Source: Laguncularia racemosa (lineage: Eukaryota; Streptophyta; Magnoliopsida; Myrtales; Combretaceae). From it: a stretch of 64,000 nucleotides of DNA. The stretch covers positions 868,001 through 932,000 of the forward strand of contig JBBMOL010000197.1 of the NCBI GenBank assembly GCA_037954665.1, read 5' to 3'. Shown here piece by piece: positions 10,213 to 22,900 of the stretch (position 1 is its first letter; each line of letters starts with the position of its first letter). Under the pieces are notes generated by a model, which made no database searches, was not told the DNA's origin, and saw only the letters and a program-made list of their open reading frames with translations. The translations under genes and the position numbers were made by a program.

Positions 10213-11937
10213 TATATGTGTGTATAGATACAATATTATTTACTTCTAATGTGGGAATAAGTATATGTGTAAAGAACAAAATAACAATACAAAATCTCTA
10301 AAAGGCCTTTAATATCTAAATATAGATACTTGTATTGTTATTGTAAGATATTATTTTGATTTTTTTTTTTACTCTAATTCATAGCCAGTGGTTTAATATA
10401 AAGCCTATAAGGACACTGTATCAAATATACACTTATTAATTAAGGCTTGGTTACGAATTTTCTAAGTATCATATTTTACATTTCTTGATAATTAATTACT
10501 TAATATTTTTTTTTTTTGGCATTTGTACCGAAGTTAAGATAAAACCATCTAAATGTTTTTCTTAGGTTATTTTCTTCTATTTCAAATTTGATGATATTTA
10601 GCAGTAATCTTGCTAAAATTATATTAATATTCCATAACTTTCCTAAATTGGCTTGTTAATTTTTTAGGGGCTTACATGGGGTCCACAATTTCTTTGTGGA
10701 TTATAATTTTTTGTGAAATGATTGAATATTGAAATATATTATTTAGTCACCCCAAAATAAATTAATTAAAGGATTGGCTTAATTTAAAATTTGTTATATA
10801 CTACACAAGATATTGCATTGGTTTGAATTGAAGGCCATCACTATATGACATGCAAGAAATAATCATTTAAGGATATTTGCTTCACCATTTATGAACTAAG
10901 TGATTCAGGGATTGTCATGCATTTGTCAAAACCCATTTAAAAGTCTTACCTATCATTTTAGGTTGAGTGCTTAAAGAATATATTCAAGGCACCTTAAAAC
11001 TTAGGAGAGATAAATATAAAAAAATCAGTATAAATATAAATTGGATGTATTTGGATACTAATGGTATATAAAAATCCTCAACTTAAGGTTAAGAGAGTAT
11101 AAACCCTAAACTTTACGCTGGTTACAAAACTATGTGCAATACTTATATTGCATATGGTTGCTCATACGTAGCATACAATTTATAATTTGTTTATGCTTGT
11201 GTAGTAATAAGAGTATTACACTGCTATCTCACTTAATTATGGTGTGTGCCCACTCCTTTATAGATTGTTATGTAAGTAACCCTTGAAAAGTTTGAGACAA
11301 GTATGATTTGGTGTGAATGAGAGCTATCCATTTCAAGATAGATAATTCGAAATGCATTATAGTAGATTATTTAATTATAGAACTTAGTTCCTTATTCTCT
11401 AGGACTCAAATAAAGATAAATTTTCTTTGAAATTTATCTTTATTTAGTAACTATCCATTTCACTATTTTGGTAAGAGATCTCGATTCTCTACGATCTTAA
11501 TCGATCGTGAAATATAAAAATCCATAATCATTTTCTTATTATATGATTATTTGTAATATAATTAGTTGCAATTAATAAATTTTTTTATAGTCTTATGACC
11601 TCAAGACAGTTATCATGTAATAAATATACACATAACATAATAGCTTTCAATCAATTATACGATCATAACAATACAAAACAGCCCACATATGAGAGAGAGT
11701 TAAATTGTATGATTGTATCATTTTGAATGTATAAGGGACGCTGCTTCTTGCATCCTGCATTGCTTATGCCCCTTGACATAGATGTAATATTCTTTTGTAT
11801 TTATGAAAATTGACAGTGATAAGAATCAATTGTCACAATATTAAACTTCAGCAGGCGAAAAAAACAAGAGAGAGATTCACTAAAGAAAAGGGAGACAGAT
11901 TAAAGTGAATACAAGTAAAAAATTATAAAGAAGAACC
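10213..11937. other. Intergenic region downstream of the ABCB gene
   Basis: AT-rich DNA with no coding homology. It includes the 3' flank of the ABCB gene (minus strand, below 11938). I could not place a canonical AATAAA polyadenylation signal within 250 bp of the stop codon. Confidence 0.5.
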
Positions 11938-14900
11938 TCAGCCAGCTGATACAAATGAATTCGCTGCTACCAAGGACGCATAAATGCCGTTCTTTATATT
12001 GTTAAGCGTTTCGTGTGTTCCTTTCTCAGCAATTTGACCATTCCTCAGTACGGCTATTAAATCTGCATTCCTTATGGTGGATAAGCGATGAGCAATCACC
12101 AATGTAGTTCGGTTTACTGTTACTCTATCCAATGCAGCTTGGACAACACGTTCAGATTCAGCATCAAGAGCGCTTGTAGCTTCATCTAGTAGTAGTATCT
12201 TTGGAGTTTTCACTATAGCTCTTGCTATTGCTATGCGTTGCTTTTGTCCACCTGACAGGTGAACCCCTCGTTCCCCCACCAGAGTGTCATATCCCTGCCA
12301 ATTTAGTACAGAACATGAGAGTACATTTATATGCATGGTCACCAATCAGTTTTTCTTTGCACCATAATGTTGACATATTAAATATAAAAAAGATAAACTT
12401 ATCTATAAACTTATGTTTTTAGATCGGTTGTTACCTGATCTTCACATGATATGCAAGAACAGGGATATTAATCTTGAAACCGGAAAATGATATGACTTGA
12501 ACAGTATTCTAGCCCTTCCATGTTACCTGCTGTAAGCCACTGATGAAGTTATGTGCATTAGCCAATTCTGCAGTAGCTATTATTTCTGCCTCAGTAACAT
12601 CTCCTTCCTTTCCATATGCGATGTTCTCTCGGATAGATTCATTAAATAAAATCGGCTCTTGACTAACAAGACCCATTTGCTGCCTCAACCATTTTACATT
12701 TAAGCTTTGGATATCTGTCCCATCTAGGTATATATGACCAGAATCAGGGTTGTAATATCTTTGCAATAATGATACCACTGTTGATTTACCACTCCCACTT
12801 TCCCCAACCAGAGCTAGTGTCTGTAATGTAAATTTCAAGTATTATCTCAGTGGAGTGTCTTTATCATCATGGGGACAGAAATGAATGCCAAAACAGTTGT
12901 AGCTTTACCTGGCCAGCATAGATAGACAAACAGAAGTTATTAAAAATTTTAATGTCAGGCCTCCTAGGATATGCAAACCAGATATTGTGAAATCTGATAT
13001 CTCCTTTTACATTCTCCAACCAACCACCAGAGCTGTCACTAGCATCAATCTCTGATTTTTTGTCAAGGATATCAAATATCGAAGCACTGGAACTCCTAGC
13101 TTTGTTAGCATCAGGTGCAAGAGAGTTTGCTTGCGAAATGCCAAGGGCTGCCATGAGAAGGACAAAGTATACCTATATATCCCATTTGGTCAGTTTAGTT
13201 GATAACACCAAGAAGAAAAGCTTATAGGACAAAATGGGGTATTGGTATAGCAGCAAGGTCCTAGGAGGATACGTGGGTGAGAAAACGTTATTGGACAATA
13301 TTCAGTGGTAGCTAAACTTACTTGAAAGACCTTGATGAATGTAGTTTTGTGATGATAGACGAGTTGAGCTCCACTGTAAAAACTCACTGCATTGACAAAG
13401 TTTATGAAAAAGAAGGATAGCCCAAAACCTACTCCACTAATCAACCCCATCCTCATTCCTGACTTGATAGGCCCTTCACATTTTCTCTGGTAAAGCTTGA
13501 CTGTCTTCTCTTCAGAACAAAAAGATGCTACCGTCCTGATGTTGCTAACTGCATCACTTGCAATTTGATTTGCTTCCTCATACATTTTCTGCAGATGTCC
13601 AGTAGTTCCTTGATTAAAAGTTCAACAAAGCAAGAGTGAATTATGTATCTACAGTTTATCATGATCATGCATGTTGGTTTTTCCTTTCATTTTTTTTTTT
13701 TTTCATGGATCTAAACATGCTAGTGGTTTAGACAAACAAACCAAGTCAATGAAGCTATGAAGTTAAAGGCAAACCTTCGAATCTGCACCAAAACCTTTCA
13801 TAGATTTCATTTGAATATAGCCACTAATTCCTATGAAAGGTAGCAAGAAGAGCATTATAAGAGCCAACTCCCAGTTTGCTTTAAATGCCATGAGCACAGC
13901 TGCTACCACTGTTGCAAAATTCTGGACAAGCAAAGCAAGAGTATCGCCAACCAAAGAACGTATAGATGCTGCATCCACCAAGAGCCTTGAACCAATTCCA
14001 CCACTTGAGTGTGCATCTTCATCAAACCAACTTACTTCCATGTATACTATTTTCTCAAAGCACATGGATCGAATCCGTCTTATCAACTTACATCCAGCAA
14101 CAGCAAAAAGGTATGTGCTTGATGGAGTTGCCAGAAAAGATGCCAAACCAAGAAGAACTAACCTTAATGCCTGATATCTGGCATCTTTCAGGAGCTCCGA
14201 TGCCTGCTCATGGAAGATTTCAATAATTCTAGCAAGAAAGGAACCAAAGATTGGATAGACAGTGCCATTAACAGCAGCCATGATGGTGCCTAGAAGTATC
14301 ACTGGAACTTCTGGCTTGTTCAGACAGGCCAGGCGAAGGAGCGAAAAGTCTGCTTTTCTTAATGACATATCTGAATCAAGAGAATTAGTATCTGCCTCAC
14401 CCATCTTCTGAGAGGAGTTGCTTCTTGGAGACGTACTAAATGGAATCGAGAACAGAGACCCTTCAGGTGTACTCCCAGAAAAGTTAGGGGATACACTATA
14501 TGGAACTGAAAACATCATTTGGTGATTGTACCGATCATTTGTAACATAATAATCAGACCGTTTGCTAGTTTCTTGCAACTGAATTAGCTGGCTGTACATG
14601 CCATCAGAGGCCTTTATGAGCTCAGAATGTGAACCTGATGAAAAGATTGTTATCAAAAATAACAATTCGGAAAATGCAGCCCCAATGTGCTGCAAGGTGG
14701 TTTGAATTATGCACTTACGATTATTAGGATTTTGGATGTACTTAAGAGATATAAGGGCATGTTGCATGTACTAATGAATTATACTACTAACTAGGTTATG
14801 GGAATGAGGCATTTGTAGAGATGGAAAAGAAGAGAAACACATAATCATTATGACTATTATCTATCTTATAATTAGGAAAATTTTGTACCACTTTCAACAA

Positions 14901-17900
14901 CCTCTCCTTGATGGATAACATAGATCTTGTCAGCATTCCTTATTGTACTCAACCGATGAGCTATGACCACAGTTGTTTGGCTGATCATAACCTTGTCAAG
15001 CGCCTCTTGTACCAACCTCTCAGATTTTACATCAAGAGCACTTGTGGCTTCATCAAGAAGTAAAATCTTGGGTTCCTTTATAATTGCTCTAGCAATAGCT
15101 ATACTCTGCTTTTGGCCCCCAGAAAGATGCACCCCATGCTCGCCAACCATGGTGTCCAATCCCTGTATGGAAAACGGTCGTAGTTTTATCAAAGATTAGT
15201 GGCCTAGATCTTCATAAGCTTAATATGAGACATAGAAGTCGCATAGAAGTTCTACAACATAAAACCTGAGGCAAGGCCTGTATGAACTTAGCAGCATTTG
15301 CAAGCTTAGCAGCTGCTATTATTTCTTCATCAGTTGCACCATCCTTCCCATATGCAATATTATCCCTAATGCTTCCACTAAACAACACAGGCTCTTGGCT
15401 GACAAGACTAATTTTGCTTCTGATCCATCTCAGCTGAAGGTTCTTGATATTGATACCATCAATAAAAACTTGACCATCCCGTGGGTCATAAAATCTCTCT
15501 ATCAGGTTAATAACTGTTGATTTCCCGCTTCCACTCTGGCCAACCAAAGCTGCATTTGAACCACCAGGTATGAAGAGGGATAATCTGCAAAGTATTTGTT
15601 CATTTGGTCTTGCTGGATAACTGAAATGGACATTTCTTAGCTCTATATCACCCTTAATATTTTCCAATGTCTGTCCACTGACATCAAGAGCGTCAATATC
15701 TGGATTCCTAGAGATTGTGTCTAACATCTTAGACACTGCGGTTTGTCCAGCAGCAAATGACTTAAGGAATGGAGATGCCTGGCCTAGAGAACTTCAATAG
15801 GAGCCAAAGGAAAAACCGGGATATCAGGGCCCGGTTTAAAAAGGTACATTGACAGGGAAACTCATTGTACAGAAGGGGTTTAGAACAACTTACAAAGATC
15901 CAAGCAACACTGCAAAAATCACGCATATCACTTCTCCTCCAGTATATTCTCTTTTAACTATCATTCTCCCACCATACCAGATGGCAAATCCATAACTGCA
16001 AAAGATAATAAACCCCAGGATGCCAAAGCCAAGTCCCACAGCCAAACCTTCTTGTACACAAGACTTGTAGGCTTTATCTAGTGCTTTATTATACTTTCTT
16101 ATAGCTTGCTTCTCCCCGCAAAAGGACACAACCTGTAGAAATAGCAGGAAAACGGTTACTCAGGAAGAAAAGATAAGTACTCCATAAGTAATGCTGCTGT
16201 AGCATACTGTTCTGATAGAGCTAATTGTCTGTTCTGCAACTATGGCAGCAATTGAGTAGGAATTTTGTGCTTCACGTGCTAGCTTGTGTACAAATATAAC
16301 TGTGATAGCACCCAATAACACGATGAGAGGAACTGCAGATAACAGGGCAACTGTCAGTAACCATCCCTTAGCAAATGCAACAATAAAGCCTGACACGAAT
16401 GTTGCCAAGAGCTGTACGAATCTTCCAACCTGTAATAAAAATATGATCAAGGATAGAAAATTTAGAGCATTTTATCGTGTCATTGGAGTGGAATAATCTG
16501 CAGTGGGTAGTGATAATAAATACCTTTTCACCCATAGCATCTTTAATAAGAATAGTCTCACTGGACATCCTGGCAACTGCCTCTCCTGTGCTTATTTCGT
16601 TGTCAAAAAAAGCAATGTCTTGTCTTAGTATAGTTCTTAAGTACGTACTTCTTATGCGGCCAAACTGTCTCTCTGCTGTGATCATCCAGCAAGTGACCTC
16701 TGTAACAGGGTTTGTACAAAGAAAAATGCTGGTGTTGGTTCAGTTAACTTCATACAGGTCGTATTTAAACAGTACACGTTGAAAGATCAGAAACTGAATT
16801 AGCAAATAGTAACTGCTTACGCAGAAATGATGCTAAACCCGAGCCAAGTGCTAAGTACAAGAACTTCAAAGACACCTGAAGGGGACATGATCACATACAA
16901 CTTAGCTGCAATGATAATCGGATATTTACAAATATCTTATTACTGTTCAATGGAGAGCAAACATCCGTTGGTGAGCATAAATGGAAAAAATCTTCCCTCT
17001 TCCGGGGAATTATGGAATGTTTGCATTAACTGAATGAGAGAAATCTGGGATTACATTAGTTGTTAATAGAGGAGTACTCGAGGCCACAAAAAGAGGTATA
17101 ATTTTAATTTAGGAAATTGACTACAAAAAGATATAAACTTTTTAGATTAAGTTTTTAAGTAGGGGGAGATTCATCCATCGAAAAAACAGTATCAATGTGA
17201 GACGTCATTTACTATAAACCCTACCCCAACCACCCCATATTCTTTTAACACAGTCCAATGTCCCCAAATCCAAAAAGAAAAAAAAAAAAAAGAGTGAAAT
17301 GTCCCGTGGATTGGATGTGGTTTATAAAAACAAGTATGAATTCAACACTTAATCCACCATGAGTGGTTACAACGAAGTATTCCTCGCTATGAAATTCTTC
17401 TTTGTCCTATCCTACCACATTGTAATCTATGTGGCGTACCATACCTAGTGATGCTTTCAAATCTCAGCATGCTTAAATGGCATCTTCCACTTTTCAAAAA
17501 TTCCGTTTCTCACTAGACCCACCAAACCTAACCTTCGAGGATAGCCACTCCAACTCATTTTCACTTCCACCATTCTGTGCAAAGCCAATCAATAGGGCGG
17601 TCAATATGACAACGTCTCTCGCAAGAATTTCCTCGAACACCTTACATGCAACTGTCATTTTTCCTCATTTTCTGGTAAAGAGAAAAGACCTAACACAATT
17701 ATAACCACATTTCATAGCCTACTCATGAATATACATTCCATAACTTAGCCACATGGTCTCTGTGCATGTGGAAACAACCATAGGGAATAGTAAACCGATT
17801 AGCCAAAGCATTGGAATTTAGCATTTGCCCATTTGTGCACAATACTTGATCGATGAAGATGAAGAAGAAGAAAGGCAGAGTAGGGTGGTAGGGGATCGGG

Positions 17901-18960
17901 TCCAAACTTCGATAATTACTTTTATAGTACCTGTCATCAAGCACACTTCTAACTACTTCTCAACCAATGCCAACACCTGTCTTATGTATTTGGAAATCAC
18001 AACCACTCTCAAAGACCTCTTTCCTAACAGCCATAGTGGGTTATCCTTCATATGCTTTACCGCCAATGGGGAACTCAAGCTTAAGCAAGTCCAGTCTACC
18101 CCTGTTTAGCTCTCTCTCATAGCACCACCTTCTCCTATCAAGACTTTCTCTCCCTTAGTATGCCCTTCTCAAAGCTACTTCTTACTAGCTCTAGGATTAG
18201 GTTTAGCATTTTTGACAATTTCTGGATGATCCCCTACCATTTTTATGTAGTTTTCATGTCTTTCGATCCCTTAAATGCTCCGTTAATGGTATCATTTGTT
18301 GCATTTAGCATTCAGAGTCGAACACAATCATAGTCATCCGGCATCCTTTTAAATCATTTAGGAATTAGGATTCAAGTGCATCTTCGGAAATAATTCGTAA
18401 GATTTATCCCTTTAATTGTAGATTTTAAGACTTTCCTCAACTCTAGGCTGAATTATTACTTAATGCATGCCCTCATGACTCAATTACATTTGGACACAAT
18501 TAGAATGTGGATATCCATATTCATATTTTTCTCTTTTTCCTGTATCGCATCCATACTACTAGATTATAAGGGTTTGACATTCATATTCATATTATTGCGT
18601 GCTAATAGAATGTTGAATTTTCATATCAGAAAGCTATTATAGTAGATATAAGCATATTTTTCATTCGAAAACGCTCAGGGTAAGGTTTGAGTGTTGTTTG
18701 TAGTCGTAAAACATGAGAGAGCTGAGACAAAAGTCTAGTACCTGACAAACTTCACGAACTGCACTCTTGTCGGAGCTCTTTCCTGCATAATCGATCAGAT
18801 TCCCAAAGAGTACACTCATAATGGGCGTACATGTACCATTTCCAATAGCAGCAATTGTACCAATAATCATAAGCAAACGATCGAAAGAGTCTGCAAAGGA
18901 GAACAGCATGTAGTATGGAACTGAGGTTGCTTTGTCCCTTCTCTCCTTTACCTCTTCCAT
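11938..18960 (-). CDS. ABCB: ABCB-type (P-glycoprotein/MDR) full-size ABC transporter, 12 exons, apparently intact
   Basis: The family pumps substrates such as auxin, alkaloids or xenobiotics across the plasma membrane using ATP; the substrate here cannot be read from sequence. Exons (minus): 18742-18960, 16821-16875, 16524-16699, 16208-16429, 15894-16132, 15266-15791, 14889-15162, 13775-14634, 13322-13588, 12909-13172, 12527-12820, 11938-12294. All borders are GT-AG and phases agree, giving 3,753 nt, or 1,250 residues plus TGA, a normal family length. Order is TMD1, NBD1, linker, TMD2, NBD2. NBD1 has Walker A GQSGSGKST (388-396), LSGGQ (492-496), LLLDEATSALD and H548. NBD2 has GESGSGKST (1040-1048), LSGGQ (1145-1149), D1169-E1170 and H1201. 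The start is the first ATG after an in-frame TAG eight codons upstream. The N-terminus before TM1 is short. Residue 499 after the NBD1 signature is Ser where Arg is usual. It resembles the ABCB4/11/21 group. Confidence 0.93.
16876..18741 (-). other. Large first intron of the ABCB gene (1,866 bp)
   Basis: The other introns are 75-254 bp, so this one is about seven times longer than any of them. It holds two moderately long open frames on the plus strand (17477-17704 and 17825-18109), joined by a decayed stretch, that I cannot assign to a family. An inserted fragment is plausible, but I could not identify its ends. Confidence 0.7.
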
Positions 18961-19071
18961 TTGCGGATAATCTTTTAAACTCTACTTCTGGTTCTTGACT
19001 GATACACGAAATTCTTCTGCTTATTAATTATTACCCGTCAAGACATCACAATCTCTTCTTCTCAACTGCAA

Positions 19072-19086
19072 TGTATATATATATAA
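19072..19086 (-). promoter_or_regulatory. Candidate TATA box of the ABCB gene
   Basis: The minus strand reads GGTTATATATATATACA about 115 nt upstream of the ATG, a reasonable distance for a core promoter with a short leader. The region is AT-rich, so chance is possible. The moderately GC-richer stretch 19300-19660 could instead contain an untranslated first exon. Confidence 0.35.
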
Positions 19087-19861
19087 CCTTAGTAATACAC
19101 GTACGCTAGATGATATGAACCAATGTAGCACGTTTACAACGAGCATATCAGATGAAAACCTTATAACAACTCATTCATAGCTCTTTCTTACGTTAATGTC
19201 GATGTGACATTGAAGAATATGCAATTTCTCACAAGAAATTCCCTTCCAATTAAGTAACCTAACTAGGAATATAAGATATTAGATAAGCAGCAAAGGAGCA
19301 AGACATGAACGCTCTGGAATGAGAATGCAAGTGTTAGCACTTGATGATTATACTTATTGGCACTTGGGAAAATATTATGTTGTTTATCAGCAGGAGGACG
19401 GCAGCAGATATTCAACATCCTCCGTCCTGTTCTTGCCTTGTGCATCTTGCTCCTGTCAAAACAGAAAAACCTATATCCGATACTGGGTTTGCATCATTCT
19501 ATTGTTCTTTCTTTCCGTTCCGGCACTCCTTTCTCTCCTGGAATCTTTGATTCCATTGGCATATTGCCTGCGGCAGTCCTACTGTCCTACTCCTACCCAA
19601 GACTGCTACAAACATTCCAAGCAAATGGAAAGAGCCCAATGGTGATCGAGCATGAAAAATGGAGAACCCACACACAAGCTACTTGTTATGTGCACGTGCG
19701 TCAAAACATCAATTATAAATGTAAAATGAAAATGGTAATTGTTTTGAAAACTATCCATATATATTAAAATCTTATTAATATTTATATATTATGTATAATA
19801 AAACATGACATGTAATATCCAATGAATTTTTTCAAAATCACGAATTGGGATCTATTCTAAA
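19087..19861. other. Upstream flank of the ABCB gene
   Basis: No homology recognised. Overlapping open frames on both strands at 19260-19770 look like chance frames in a less AT-rich patch, probably promoter or leader DNA. A copy of the dispersed motif TATATATTAAAATCTTATTA lies at 19757-19776. Confidence 0.4.
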
Positions 19862-20383
19862 GGAAAAATATACATAGTTGTTGATGTTTACCTATTTTAT
19901 ATTTCTATCTCTTTCTCTTTAAATTTTCAACATTTCAAACATTTATAAACGTAAAACTTCTATCAATTTCGTTGAGTTTTCTATCCATTTTTTTTTTATA
20001 TGTATTGGCTTTTGATTAGTCCAAAATAATTAATTAAATAAAATAATAAAATTAAGTATATTAGATTAAACAATATAATTTAAAAAATTAATAATATTTA
20101 ATTACATAATATAATAAAAAATAATTAGAAAGTATAAAATATAAAATAAAAATGAAAAATGAAAGAAAAGAAAAAGGGGTTACAAAAAATTGTTTAAATC
20201 CTAACCACCCATGGCCAATCTAAAGTTAATACATACCAAAGCCGGATAGAAAATTTAACATGGCTAAGAAAAGTCCTATTTTTGTCAAAGTTACAAGCAT
20301 TAAAATTTTGAATAAGAAAAAAAAAGGTTGAGACTCAAAATAAAAAATAGCTAAATGTTATAGATTAAATGTGTAATTTTTTC
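19862..20383. mobile_element. MULE-type MITE, copy A (decayed)
   Basis: The ends are inverted-repeat-like: GGAAAAATATACA at 19862 and, reverse complemented from 20383, GAAAAAATTACACATTT. The interior matches the element at 43508-44046: both have GTTTTCTATCCAT, then ATATGTATT, then ATTAGTC, then AATAATTAA-type sequence in the same order. No clear target duplication remains. Confidence 0.55.
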
Positions 20384-20509
20384 ATAATAATAATAATCTC
20401 CCAACAGTTAAATTGTTAAATCTAGGAAAACAATTGATACTTCATAGTTGTGTGGTAGGTTCTATTAAACTATATAATAACATAAATGGAATACAATATG
20501 ATATGAAAT

Positions 20510-21303
20510 TAGGGGTAAGCAAGTATATGATAGGTAAGGTATGAGGGTCTACCCATACCTTATCCTATAAAGTATAAGTTACCAAATTTTAAAGCCAGAA
20601 TTTATCCTATAACACTTAAGAACCATCTTATACCATATAAAATTTGTAAGGTATAGAGTACTATGTAAAATCTATAAAATTTGTCATTTTTTCTATAAAT
20701 TTTAAGTTTGTATGATATTGAAAAAATACTTAATATGATATTATAAATTCTTAATATGCAAATTTTATATAACTTATAGTAAAACCTATAAAATTAAAAA
20801 CTATTTTTTTCTTAATTTATTGTTTTAAGTTTATGTGATTTTATTACTGAATATAGAAAATGATAAGGAGAAAGAATTGAAAACATAAAATTAGAGAGGA
20901 AAACAAGAAAGAATAAAAGAAAAAATGGAAAACATAAAGTGAGAAAAGCGAGAGAAGTGGCATTAATTTAGTCACTTAGGTTATTAATTTATGAGCCTAA
21001 GCTCCTTTATTTTTCTTTTTATTAAAATATTTATTGACAAAAATATATATTATTTTTATAATTTTTTATAAAATGAGTATAGAATAAATTAGAATTTTTA
21101 CTCCATATACTTTAAAGTATAATTTCTGAGATAAATATAGGGTAGAAAAACCTTATACCCATACCTCACCATATAGGAGTGGATTTGGAAAAAAAAAAAT
21201 ACCAAAAATTTACCCCATCACCCTCAATACCTATGTGAAACCTAGACAATTAAGTAAAGTATAGATGAGTATCCTATAAAACAAGGTTACCCACCCACCC
21301 TTA
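20510..21303. mobile_element. hAT-like non-autonomous element (decayed)
   Basis: The left end reads TAGGGGTAAGCAAGTATATG. The right end, reverse complemented, reads TAAGGGTGGGTGGGTAACC, resembling inverted repeats of hAT derivatives. Internal segments near both ends share CCATACCTTATCC / CCATACCTCACC words. The flanking 8-mers TATGAAAT and TTAGAAAC agree at 5 of 8 positions, so the duplication is uncertain. No transposase is inside. Confidence 0.45.
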
Positions 21304-21713
21304 TTAGAAACATGGTTATAGAAACAAAAAATGAAACAAGCAAGATACATTATTTAACAACCATAATTATACTGTAGGTTTATTTGTATTTCAATTATAT
21401 ATTCAAACATGGCTACAACCCACCAACAACAATCATCATCCATACAACTAGGCTTATTTACGCTTGAAAACCTATGTTTCACATGTTTAAAATTTTGAGA
21501 TACTATAAACCCTCATATTCTATGGCTCCACTTCCGTATCCTGTACATTTCAACTTTATCGTGTACTTTATTTTATTTTTATGCCATGTTAATAATATTA
21601 AAAGTAATATTGGTTTGCAATTTGATAATATAATTTGAGGTATCAGTAATTATGATATTTTAACCTTTTTAGATCCCTACGAAATATGTTCAAATTATAA
21701 ATTTTCAAATAAT

Positions 21714-21885
21714 TATCTATATAGATTAAGATATAAACATTATTATCTTATCCACTTTATATTCACTTATCTATATAGATTAAGATATAGATATTCTTAT
21801 CTTATCCACTTTTTATCACTTATCTCGATACATACTTATCATATCCATTTTATATCCGCTTATCTCAATCCATGCAATAGTATCA
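21714..21885. repeat. Degenerate tandem repeat of about 54 bp
   Basis: TATCTATATAGATTAAGATA occurs at 21714 and 21768, followed each time by TTATCTTATCCACTTT. More diverged copies follow at about 21821 and 21860. Confidence 0.6.
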
Positions 21886-22339
21886 TATAAACACCTATTT
21901 TAACTAATGAAATGACATGTTTCCTAAAACTCGGGTCCAACTTAGTTACTTTTATACAGTATATATTACTATGTACGGAGTATTGTATTAAAGTATGGAA
22001 CAACCCATTATTGGATTTATTAATATAGGTAAAATATTTTCATTCTATCAGTATTTGTATATGGTTTATATAAATAATACTCGAATATGAAGTGTATTGC
22101 ATAACACATCCATATCTTGATTCAATTTAGGACCGGATAGTTTTAGTCTGATGGGAGTATAATATAAAGAATAGGTATTTTAATACTTCTTCTAGCCTTT
22201 CTTTTTATATCTTGCACCATCAAATTCTATCCAAATATTTTAGATAGGGTCTATCCACGTAAATTATCTATTAATAGACAGAGATAAACAAAAATTTAAT
22301 ATGTGAAAACACGTCATATGCAGTTTTGCTTGAAAAATT
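21886..22339. other. AT-rich intergenic DNA, nothing recognised
   Basis: No coding homology or clear repeat structure seen. Confidence 0.5.
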
Positions 22340-22700
22340 GTGCCAGTTTCACCTACTGAAGCAGAACTTAGGAGTTTAGCTACAGCCTTAGAGGTTAAGA
22401 GAGAATTGGAACTAGACAAAATTATTTTTGAAATTGACTCAGCTGAGGCATTTCAGTGGATTACAAAAGAAGCATTCATGAAAGTATATGCATACCTGTG
22501 ATGTGATTGCAAGATATAAAGGGTTTTGCAAGAGGTTTTAATGATGTTTCTTTTTGCAGAGTGCCCTGGTCGACTTGCCGCAAGAAGAGCTCAAATTTTG
22601 CTCATGTCCACGAGAAGGACTCTTTGTTTTGCAGACATTGGATAGTTTGCATCTTGATGTTGGTGGACTGAACCTGGCTAGTAATTTAGGTTATGTTTGT
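22340..22700 (+). pseudogene. RNase H-like domain remnant (RVT_3 type)
   Basis: The plus strand encodes a piece of the plant RNase H-like domain found in LINE-type retroelements and related host proteins. The words TEAELRSLATALEVKREL and LDKIIFEIDSAEAFQWI correspond to the helix and strand before the second catalytic Asp. After a stop and shift the frame resumes with GFNDVSFCRVPWSTCRK, matching the typical F..V.R..N region in position. It is short, broken and has no neighbouring reverse transcriptase. Confidence 0.55.
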
Positions 22701-22875
22701 TTGTTGTTTGTATGACTTTTGTAGACTTTTTTGGTCGTTGTTCAAGTTATGTTACTACCCAAAAAACAAAAACAAAATGTGGAAACTTTGGTAACCATTT
22801 TGAATAGTTTTTACCTAACAATGTCAAGATTGAATGAGCTCTTTACAGAATGGAAGGAATCCCATTGAAGAGAGG

Positions 22876-22900
22876 TTTTTTTTTTTTTTTTTTTTTTTGC
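22876..22900. repeat. Poly-T tract
   Basis: About 24 consecutive T. It lies about 180 bp beyond the RNase H-like remnant. On the minus strand it would be a poly-A tail, which is opposite to the orientation of that remnant, so a direct link is doubtful. Confidence 0.8.

Noticed and set aside
13833..14226. Open frames on the plus strand inside the ABCB gene
   Set aside because: They are antisense shadows of exon 8, whose minus-strand translation is clearly TMD2 of the transporter.
11938..18960. Possibility that the ABCB locus is a pseudogene, because its open frames are scattered
   Set aside because: The gaps are introns with GT-AG borders. Joining the exons gives one frame without stops and all nucleotide-binding motifs.
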